A stretch of DNA of 64,000 bases from [Phialemoniopsis] sp. UDSM-2020 (Eukaryota > Ascomycota > Sordariomycetes > Thyridiales > Thyridiaceae): NCBI GenBank assembly GCA_018873225.1, contig JAEILZ010000001.1:3224001-3288000 (forward strand). The letters run 5' to 3'. The position numbers were made by a program, and so were the translations under genes. How positions within the stretch are numbered: the stretch's first letter is position 1; each line of letters starts with the position of its first letter. Below the pieces are notes generated by a model. The model did not search any database, was not told the origin of the DNA, and saw only the letters and a program-made list of their open reading frames with translations. Shown one piece after another: positions 56,141 through 64,000 of the stretch.

Positions 56141-57302
56141 TTATAACCTCCGCCACACCACCAGCGTCACTCATCACATACAATCGGAGTGGGTTGGGTG
56201 TACGGAGAGAAGGAGACATGACTTATGGAAAACATGAACAAATGGGTATGAATGATCGTTCTTTGCTTTTTTTAGTTGTATTGCATCGCTGGCGTTTTAT
56301 CAAGAAAGGAGAGGGATATTCTTAATGGGTGGACTCTCGTCTTCAAGTGACGATGGAGAATTACATACGGAGGAAGGGCGCATGCATTACATAGATAGAA
56401 CTGGGTATGAGAGAAGGAAGCATAATTCCTGCACGGACATAGGCAGTATGAATAGTAATCACAGCAGACATGACACATCATCATATTTCGAAGCTGCAGT
56501 ACTTTTGAGATGCGTCGTCGGGGTTGCTTGACAAGAGACGATACGGAGTCTTGCGTGGGACAGCGAGATTGATGTCCAGATAGCCTTTCCCAATAACACA
56601 AGAGCCGAAGGTCCAGAAGAGCCTGTGCACTTGTGTGTATAACAGCCTCTCCAGAGGAGCCTGTACATTCGCGTATAGCAACCTCTCCAGAAGAGCCTGT
56701 GCACTCGTGTATAACAGTCTCTCCAAAGGAGCCTGTAACTCATGTACAACAGGCTCCAGAAGAGGTTCTGAGTCTTATACATGAATGTATAAGAAGTCGC
56801 ATGCATTAAGGGACCAGACCTGTGTTCATCCTTTCACTGCCGTATAGACATACGGATTGACGCAGTCACCCCCTTTATTACCGAAAAAGCTTTCAACATA
56901 TCACTGGCGGTCTCCCGTAAAGTAGAAAACGAATTCATTGATCTGATCTAACTCATCGCTTCCCTTCTATCATGCTTTCTGCTGTTTTTGGGCCGTGGTT
57001 TCTAATTTTCATTTTGTGCCTCCCCCGTTGCCTCCTGATTGAATGCACTGCTTGGTCTTCCGACGGGAACTGAGCTGAGACAACGTGCCTCGTGATAATG
57101 GATACAAGACGATAGCGAATGTTGGCATGTCATCTATGCACCTAAGGAGGTTGCAAGGACTGAGGACAGTCCCGTTGGCGGGCGCGCTAGATGATGATAG
57201 AGCCGTCGATGTATGTGGTTAGATGTTATACAGTATATAGACTATGGCACAAAGATTTTTGTTCGAACTGCCAAAATTGACGGGCGGGCGCAATGAAACG
57301 GA
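56141..57302. other. Convergent 3' intergenic with minisatellite
   Basis: 1.16 kb between converging CRH and TOP1 genes. The main feature is a 33-39-bp tandem repeat at 56612-56755. A 115-codon minus frame (56459-56806) spans it but looks like a by-product of the repeat. No gene called. Confidence 0.55.
56612..56755. repeat. Degenerate minisatellite, about four ~36-bp units
   Basis: Units begin at 56612 (39 bp), 56651 (36), 56687 (36) and 56723 (33), each starting ccagaagagcctgt or a close variant and ending near ctct. A partial fifth copy begins at 56756. Length differences are multiples of three. On the minus strand the repeats translate as about 12-residue units of the form RLLWRGCYTR. 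Confidence 0.8.
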
Positions 57303-60300
57303 TCAGAACTCCCAGGTAGAGTCATCTCCGACAGAGTGGATAGCCCAGTTGAATTTGTCGCGCAGCGTCTTCGAAAAGAACTTCTCAATCGGGACGTCGA
57401 ACTTGTTGGAGAAGACGACTGTGAGACGTGGATCAATGTAGTTCTATACGCTAGGTTAGTCTGGAATCTCCATTGAGTGCTGCGGATGAAACTCACGATC
57501 TTCGAAGTACCCAAGGCAACCTCCTTGTTGCCGTCCTTGTCGGCCGCCTGAAGCTCCATGTTGTGAATGCGGTCGTCAATCTTCTTGACGGCGGCCTCGA
57601 ACTTCTCAACAGTGGGACCCTTGCCCTCGGCCTCGACCTTCTTGGACTTGTTCTCCTTCTTGAACTTGGCCTCGAGCTCATTGGCCGCCCTGAGGCGCTC
57701 CTTAAGCTCGCGCTCGGGGTGAGGCTTCTCACCCTCGGCCGCACGCTTCTCATTCTCCTTTTCAAATTTCTTGGTGATCTTGAGACGTTCCTCCTCAACC
57801 AAGAAGGTTTGGTGCTTGAGAACCCACTCCTCGGTGAGGTCTTCATCCCGCTGGAAGTACTCTGCCCCCTTGCGCTTCTTCTGCTTAGGATCAAGGTCAA
57901 GAATCATCATCTTGGTCCGCCATTTCTGGTACTTCAGACCCTTGATACGGTCACCAAGCTTCTCCATTTGAGCCTCGTGAGAGGCACCAACAGTGCGCTT
58001 GTGGTTGCACAGAATAGCGACCTTGCGGTTGCAGTCATTGTACAGCTTGACCTTCTCGGCCATGGTCAGGTTCTGCTGGGGCAGCTCCTGAAGCAGCTTT
58101 GACATGGTCCAGGAGGCATTGTAGGTACGGAAGACCTTGGCGGTCAGACCCTGCATGTAGCTGGACAAATGCTTGTTGAGCTGCGAAGTAGTCAGGCGAT
58201 CGAAAATATCGTCGCCTGTGCTCTTGGGAGCCTTCTTGAACATCTTCAGGTTTTTGAAAACCTGCTTGTCCACAGTGACCTCGTCATAGAAGCGAATGCT
58301 ATCTTTGCCCAGGAAGTCGAAGATGACAATGTCAGGCTCCCTGAGCGTAATGTGCTCGTACTTGAGTGAGCAGCAGCCAGCAGTATCAGCCTCATTGTCG
58401 GTATCCTTTTCATTGCCAGCTCTGAGGGCGAACCTGTCGATGAGGTACATGGCTGTTGCACGCTGACGTTCGGCCATCAGTTGGCTCTTGAGCTCCCTGG
58501 TGTAGTCCTTGCGGATGCGGTCGATGTGCTTCTTGAGGGTACGTGCCTTCTCGAACTTCTTGAAGTCAGCCTGGCCCTTGACGGCGCTGTTGGCTGCAAG
58601 CATGACGTATTTGTAGTTGCCATTGATGTTTTCTTGCCACATAGCAAGCCAGGTGGCCTTGTTGTCATGCTGCACGGTCTTCCACTTGTGTCCGGCCGGG
58701 GGAGTCGGGATCTTGGCGTCCTTGCCGATGTTGATGGTGACTTGTTCAGGCATGACACGCTTCTTGACTTTGCCCGTCTTGGGATGATCGCCACGACCGC
58801 GGAAGAGTCCTGGAGGCTCAACACGGAAGTTGCCGACCTTCTCCTTGCGACCGTCCCACTTGCAGAACATGTAGGGAGCCTCGGCCTTGTCCTTTTCTTC
58901 CTTTTCGGCCTTCTTCTCTTCCTTGGATCGCGCTTTCTTGGCCTCACTCAAACCCTTGGTGTACTCAAAGATGGGCCTGAAGTCAAGCTTGTGAAAGTCC
59001 TTGATGGCGACCTTGTTGCCATCTCGATCCTTAGCGCCGCCAGTAGTCTTGAGGTAATCCTGGAAGTCGGTGAAGAAGTTCTTCTGGAAGACAGGGTTCT
59101 CGACGTTCTGAGTCGAGTGGAGCATCGAGCCAAAGAAGACAGCGACCTCCTCAGCATCCTTGTGAAGCTGGACTGGCTTGCCGTCGTAAAGGAGTTTGAC
59201 ATGCTTGGGAAGTGGCTCGTACGGAGGAGGAAAGAGAACACCGCTGTGCTCCAGAGTGTTCCACTTGATCGAATCATCCTCTTTCTTGGGGGCATCCCAC
59301 CATCGATACTCCTCCTCCTCCTCTTCGTCGCCAGGATCGGCGCTCTCCTCCTTTTTGGCAGCCTTGGCTCCCTTTTTGGGAGTAGGCGTGGCCTTACCCT
59401 TGGGCGCAGGCCTTGCCTTTTTCGAAATCGGCTCATCAGAATCTGACTCGATTTTCTTGACGCCGTTGGTCTTCTTTGCAGAGGCAACGCCGTTAGACTG
59501 ACGCTTAGCCTTGGGCTTTGCCAACGGTTCGTCATCGTCGGACTCCTCCTTGATGACCTTCCGCGCCTTGGGAGTGGGCTTTTGAGACTTGGAAGCGCCT
59601 GCCCGGATAGCCTTGGCTTCCTGAGCAGCCTGTTTCTCAATGCTGGCCTTCTTGCTAGCCAACTTGGCACCTAGAGGCTGATCGTCATCCGATGAGGAGT
59701 CGGGAAGGGCAGTCTCGTAGATGGACGGAGGGAGTTTCGCAGCCTTTCTCGAGATAGGCTCGTCATCACTGTCGTCCTCCAGTTTATGCTTCTGACGTTT
59801 GGCCTATAAATGCAGGTCAGCAAACCGCAGACGATGGCGTATGTACGAGCGGAATTCGAGAGACAAGCGCGTACCAAAGGGGCACCATCATCACTGTCGG
59901 ACTCGTCCTTGTAGGAAACGCGATTGTCAATCGAAGCGCGCGACTTGCGCTTGGCCATGCCGTTGGCTGCCGAGTCAACGTCCATCGGCTCGCCGCCGTC
60001 GACTGGACCATTGCGGATGGAGAGACCGGGCGGCGGTCCGTTCTTCGAGCTTGACTTGGCCATGGCTCGGTCGTCGGCTGGGGAAACCTTTGCCGCGGAG
60101 ACTGTCATGAGGTTATATCAGTGTTTGTTCAAATTATCAAGTAGAAGCCGTCAAGGCTCAGGTGCGAGGCGAGGTGAGGCAAGAGTGGAATGCAACACAA
60201 GCCAACTCTGACACGTCAACAAGGCGTGCGATTCGTGGTGGCGGGAAGTTGAAAAGGCCTCAAATGACAGGAGAGAGGGTTTTTAGAAACGTACGGTGAC

Positions 60301-60349
60301 CGTTGGATCTCGCCAAGGGCATATCGTCGTCAGAGCCGCTGGAACTCAT
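57303..60349 (-). CDS. TOP1: DNA topoisomerase I (type IB)
   Basis: Relaxes DNA supercoils in the nucleus through a transient 3'-phosphotyrosyl bond. Model: exons 60349-60295, 60101-59875, 59803-57497 and 57443-57303, 909 aa. The first ~300 residues are Lys/Glu/Ser-rich and disordered, with nuclear-signal-like basic clusters and repeated SDSDD/SDSDE acidic patches. The core begins around [21 protein letters not shown] and includes [43 protein letters not shown] and [25 protein letters not shown] Lys/Glu-rich coiled-coil linker follows, and the last exon starts with NYIDPRL carrying the catalytic Tyr865. Every motif of eukaryotic Top1 looks intact. The intron before the last exon (53 nt) sits two codons ahead of the catalytic Tyr. 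Confidence 0.96.
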
Positions 60350-60764
60350 GGTGAGAGCGTGGGTTGAGATCGGGGATAGACGAAGGTGAGGTGGTGGGTG
60401 AGGAAGTCGATGGGCCAAAGAAGTGGGAAGAATTTGCCTAAGATGGCGGGCTGAGGAGAATGAAAGTAGCTTTCGCGCACGGAACGCGGGAGAAATGAGG
60501 AAGACCACGATGCAGGGTTATGAACGAAGCCTCGCCTCCCAGACTCCACGGGTAAATGAAAGGATTCAGAGAGTTGGGGAGTGAGAAAATCAGGAAGAAG
60601 GGGGAATTGAGGAGAGAAGGCGAGGTGTCTTGGTCAAAATCGATGGCTCGATTTGCCTAACTTCGAACTTCGCTAGTGAGCGACGCGCCCCACAAGCATC
60701 GATGATAGGTAAAAGACTGTAACAGCAAGAGCAAAAGAAGGGCAAGGCAGTTAATGGGCAATGA

Positions 60765-60784
60765 CCTAGGTAGGTAGGTAGGTA
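60765..60784. repeat. (TAGG)n microsatellite
   Basis: Four TAGG units after CC. It is the reverse complement of the CTAC repeat at 29559-29576. Confidence 0.8.
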
Positions 60785-61263
60785 TTCTTCACCGAATTTG
60801 CTCACATGTGGAAAACAAGGCAACAATTAGTACTTGGGCGTTTTTTTCTACGTGTTATTGTGCTCTCTGAATGGTTGAGCCAGCGAGTGTGAAGACGATT
60901 CGAGACGAAGGCGGCGGCAGACAATGGCCACAATAGGTAATAGCCAAGGCCGATGTCACTTGGATCTTAGATCATGTCACAATGGGTCTGTCTTGGGAGT
61001 CGAGTCGGGTGTTAAGCCTCTCTTGTGCCAGCCATGCCGGGCCTTAGCAACCAGGCGAGATTGACCCATCTCCTACTTGCAGTATTCCGTAATAGCACCG
61101 GTGATAGCAACGGCGCTGCTCCTGGACGCCGGCGAACGGAGCAGGGAGTGGACCCTGCTCTTTTTCTCTTTGTCACTGGCCTGCCTTATGCGGAATCAAT
61201 TGGCGACAGCTGGCTAAACTACCTAAGGCATTCCTGGCAACAAGACAGCACAGAGCACTGATG

Positions 61264-61277
61264 ATCACGTGCACGTG
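61264..61277. promoter_or_regulatory. Tandem CACGTG E-boxes upstream of ATP synthase gamma
   Basis: ATCACGTGCACGTG: two abutting CACGTG palindromes, the first in the RTCACGTG form of Cbf1 sites. About 260 bp upstream of the gamma-subunit start. Confidence 0.45.
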
Positions 61278-61533
61278 CGGAGGTATCCGCTAACCCAGTT
61301 CCGAACTCTTGCCGGCGGCTCAAGGAGCCAATTTGAAGAAAATAGCGAGACTAGAGCAAGAAGCGACAATAGACCTCATCCCCCCCAACGACGCATCCCC
61401 TCTCAACCGGGCCCCCCCTTTCGCATCAATCAGGATCAAGTCAATTGATTCTGATATAACTGTGGTCAATTGAGCCACCGTTGGCAGAGGCACGCGCTCG
61501 CTCCCCCCCGAACCCCCACCGCCGCCAGTCAAC

Positions 61534-62728
61534 ATGCTGTCCCGAGCTGCCAGGCCAGCTCTCAGAGCTGGAGCTTCGGTTCCTTCTCGGTACGTCGACA
61601 CCACCCGCCCCGGTCATTCAGGAAGAGGAGGAAACTGGTGCACAGGAAAGAGAAGAAGGGATTGCAGGAGATCACGGAGGTCTGGGAAAAGTGACTGACG
61701 AGATGTGACCTCAAACAGTGCCATCGTTGCCGCTGCCCCGACCAACGCTGCCGGCTATGCGACTCTCCGTGAGATCGAGGGCCGCCTCAAGTCTATCAAG
61801 AACATCGAAAAGATCACCAACACCATGAAGATCGTTGCCTCGACCAAGCTCACCCGCGCCCAGCGCGCCATGACCGACTCCCGCAAGTACGGCCAGACCT
61901 CGAACGAGGTCTTCGAGTCGGCCGAGACCAAGCCCCTTGAGTCCACCGACGACAAGAAGACCCTCTACATTGTCTGCTCCTCCGACAAGGGTCTCTGCGG
62001 TGGTATTCACTCGAGCATGTCCCGCTACATCCGCCGTGCCTTCGCCGAGCAGCCCAACGCCGACCTCGTCATCATCGGCGAGAAGTGCCGATCCCAGCTC
62101 CAGCGTACCAACAACCAGGACATCGTCCTCAACTTCGCCGGTGTTGGCAAGGACATTCCCACCTTTGCCGATGCCCAGGCCATCGCCGACCAGGTCGTCC
62201 AGCTCCCCACCGAGTACGCCTCCATCAAGATCCTCTACAACAAGTTCGTCAACGCCCAGACGTACGAGGGCGCCATTGTTGAGGCATTTTCTGAGGAGGC
62301 TATCGCTGCTTCTCGTGAGTTCTTCCCGTCTTGTCTACGTCTGAGAATTAAGCTGGGATGAAATGAATGCTAATGCGCGATTTCTTGCACGATAGCCAAC
62401 TTCTCCGCTTTCGAGGTCGACGAGGAGCTCCTCGCCAACCTCCGCGAGTACTCTCTCGCCAACTCTCTGTTCTGGGCTCTTGCCGAGGGCCACGCCTGCG
62501 AGCAGTCTGCCCGTCGCAACGCTATGGACGTAAGTGCTCACCTGTCTTATGGTTGGAAACAATTTGAGGGCTTTGATGGCTGACATACTCGTGATATAGA
62601 ACGCCTCCAAGAACGCTGGTGACATGATCCAAAGGTACCAGATTCTCTTCAACCGTACCCGCCAGGCCGTCATTACCGGCGAGTTGGTTGAGATTATCAC
62701 TGGTGCCACTGCCTCGGCCGACATGTAA
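61534..62728 (+). CDS. ATP3: Mitochondrial F1Fo ATP synthase subunit gamma
   Basis: Central rotor shaft of the F1 sector that couples rotation to ATP synthesis. Model: exons 61534-61589, 61719-62314, 62396-62529 and 62600-62728, 304 aa. Frame is preserved at all three junctions. The presequence is [20 protein letters not shown]..., Arg-rich with no acidic residues. The mature part starts near [32 protein letters not shown], the N-terminal coiled-coil helix. [17 protein letters not shown] is the conserved gamma-subunit core motif. The C-terminal helix ([36 protein letters not shown]) reaches into the catalytic hexamer. Strong C-ending codon preference suggests high expression. Tandem E-boxes lie upstream. 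A very secure call. Confidence 0.97.
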
Positions 62729-63261
62729 AAAGCCTAAAATCGCTGTCGAGTGTGGTGGATGAGCTGCGGACCAGGAGAGAGAGAGAGAGTTCAGCGTGCA
62801 TGCAGGTGTGCGTCTGTGTGAGGCCGAAGATGGAAAATGCAGAACTTTGTTCTACCTTCCCTTTGTATCAAAGACATCATCAAGGCCTCTCTTGGACAGG
62901 AGGCGAGAAGCCTATCGCTTTTTCCATCTTGTCCATATCTGTACCAAAGATCGTAGAATAAAGCCGTTATTTTACCTTTCCCCCACTTGGACCTGGCCAT
63001 CACTTGCTGTGCATTCTAACTGTAGCAGCATGAATTATGTTTCATTTACGGATAGACCGTTGTTACACAGAGTCGGTCTACCAGAGGTCACCTCCTGTCA
63101 GGAATAGTCCTCGACTAGCATCCATATATCAAAAACAAGCCCAGCCCATCCCATGACCCGAAAGATCCCATTTTCACCAAGCAACTAATGACTAGAATAC
63201 GGCAAGTCAAACAACAAGTATGCACCCTCGACACCTGGCCAAATGTTTGATCGACCCCAAG
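62729..63261. other. Convergent 3' intergenic
   Basis: 533 bp between converging ATP3 and the LSD1-like gene, including a short GA repeat near 62776. Only short open frames (for example 62752-62961) without recognisable content. Confidence 0.55.
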
Positions 63262-64000
63262 CTACTGTCCCTCCGTCATCTCGACATCACTGTCGCTCTC
63301 TGCGTAGCTCTCCACAGCAGCTTTGGTTCTTCTCCTGCCACTGCTGCCGCCCTTCTCTCCCCCCGCCGCTGAAGCCGCCGCCGTCGTAGCAGCGACCTCC
63401 TCCGGCCCTGGCACACTGGGGTGCTCCTTCTCGTACTGCGCCCTGACCTCGAGCGCCCGCGCGTCCCACTCGGCCGCCGCAGCGTTGAACGCTACCATCG
63501 CCTGGGCATAGCTCTTCTTCTGTTCTTCGGCCTGCTGCTCGTACGGCTTGCGCTCCTCGGGCCCGGCCTCCTTCCACATCTTCGAGGTCATGACGCGCAC
63601 CTCGTTGGGCACGGGCTTGCCCTTGCCCGGCCGCCGCCCTTCTTCGCAGCGCTTGCGCGCCAGGTCGAAGTTGGCCTTGTTGAAAAGCAGGTACGCGTTG
63701 CCGGCGAGCTTGGGCGGCTTGAGCGGCCTGTCACCGAGGCGGGCCTGGATGTGCTGCCATATCTCCATTTCGTATGCCTCGAGGCGGGCCTGTTGCGGGT
63801 CCTTACGATCCTCTGAGGCCTTGCGTTTGAGGGCGAGGGAAGCGGATTCTCGAGGCCTGATCAGTGGCACAGGCACTTCGATGGGTCCCAGCATAGCGTC
63901 CAGAACCTCGGACGCCGCTCGCAGGCCGGACATGTATGCTCCATGTACCGTGGCCGGGTGCGTACCGATGGTGTGCTCGCCAGCAAAATATAGATTGCCC
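63262..64000 (-). CDS. LSD1/KdmA-type histone demethylase, C-terminal part (amine oxidase end plus HMG box)
   Basis: Partial: the gene runs off the right edge of the window and only its last ~245 codons are seen, open from 64000 to the stop at 63262. The first residues, [21 protein letters not shown], are the C-terminal FAD-binding motif of flavin amine oxidases. About 60 residues later comes an HMG box: [52 protein letters not shown]. The tail is Ala/Gly-rich and ends with the acidic [15 protein letters not shown]. An amine oxidase joined to a C-terminal HMG box is the layout of filamentous-fungal LSD1 homologues such as Aspergillus KdmA, which act on histone H3 lysine methylation. The SWIRM domain expected upstream lies outside the window, so this assignment is by architecture. 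Confidence 0.85.
   Translation of the reverse strand, partial: GNLYFAGEHTIGTHPATVHGAYMSGLRAASEVLDAMLGPIEVPVPLIRPRESASLALKRKASEDRKDPQQARLEAYEMEIWQHIQARLGDRPLKPPKLAGNAYLLFNKANFDLARKRCEEGRRPGKGKPVPNEVRVMTSKMWKEAGPEERKPYEQQAEEQKKSYAQAMVAFNAAAAEWDARALEVRAQYEKEHPSVPGPEEVAATTAAASAAGGEKGGSSGRRRTKAAVESYAESDSDVEMTEGQ

Larger units (their letters stand above)
60350..61533. other. Divergent intergenic, TOP1 / ATP synthase gamma
   Basis: 1.18 kb holding both promoters. It includes a (TAGG)n microsatellite, a doubled CACGTG element and a C-rich stretch (about 61380-61520) directly before the gamma-subunit start. Confidence 0.55.

Noticed and set aside
1..64000. Secondary-metabolite cluster around the P450 and aminotransferase
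   Set aside because: No synthase, transporter or cluster regulator nearby; neighbours are wall enzymes and housekeeping genes.

Overview
The window is nuclear DNA from a filamentous ascomycete, most likely Sordariomycetes (Pezizomycotina). Genes have short GT-AG introns of roughly 50-270 nt, coding exons favour C/G-ending codons, and neighbours are unrelated and split between strands. The mix is typical of a core fungal chromosome arm: a CRH-type GH16 wall enzyme, a secreted GH20 hexosaminidase, a CYP52-clan P450 and an LSD1-type demethylase carrying an HMG box. I cannot name the genus from sequence alone. I see no rRNA, CRISPR array, virus or intact transposon.

Layout. 1-8 kb: mitochondrial phosphate carrier (-), a small CBS-domain protein (+), a conserved protein of unknown function (-) and an atypical extended SDR (-). 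8-13.1 kb: gene-poor. 13.1-21.6 kb: F-actin capping protein beta (-), a Fun30/SMARCAD1 SNF2 remodeller (-), the V-ATPase assembly factor VMA21 (+) and a DUF2406-like protein (-). 21.6-27.1 kb: gene-poor. 27.1-37.2 kb: ribosomal protein eL33 (-), glucose-6-phosphate dehydrogenase (+) and Mediator subunit 14 (+). 38-42.4 kb: protoporphyrinogen oxidase (-) and Nab2-type poly(A)-binding zinc-finger protein (-). 44.9-56.1 kb: GH20 (+), P450 (+), aromatic-type aminotransferase (-) and GH16 CRH transglycosylase (+). 57.3-64 kb: topoisomerase I (-), mitochondrial ATP synthase gamma (+) and the C-terminus of an LSD1/KdmA-type amine oxidase (-, cut by the window end).

Most genes are housekeeping and do not form a pathway or secondary-metabolite cluster. 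Loose themes are mitochondrial energy and heme (phosphate carrier, ATP synthase gamma, HEM14), chromatin and transcription (Fun30, MED14, TOP1, LSD1) and wall or carbon use (GH20, GH16, P450). Several divergent pairs share intergenic promoters.

I joined exons by hand. Every multi-exon model keeps frame across its junctions and gives a total length divisible by three; splice sites are inferred, not confirmed by RNA. I did not find a clearly new multi-gene system. The observations most worth checking are a 10-nt microexon and a Tbf1/Cbf1-type promoter in the eL33 gene, an SDR whose expected catalytic Tyr is Ile, introns placed so that retention would change TOP1 or the CRH enzyme, a 36-bp minisatellite, and two 5-kb blocks with no recognisable gene.
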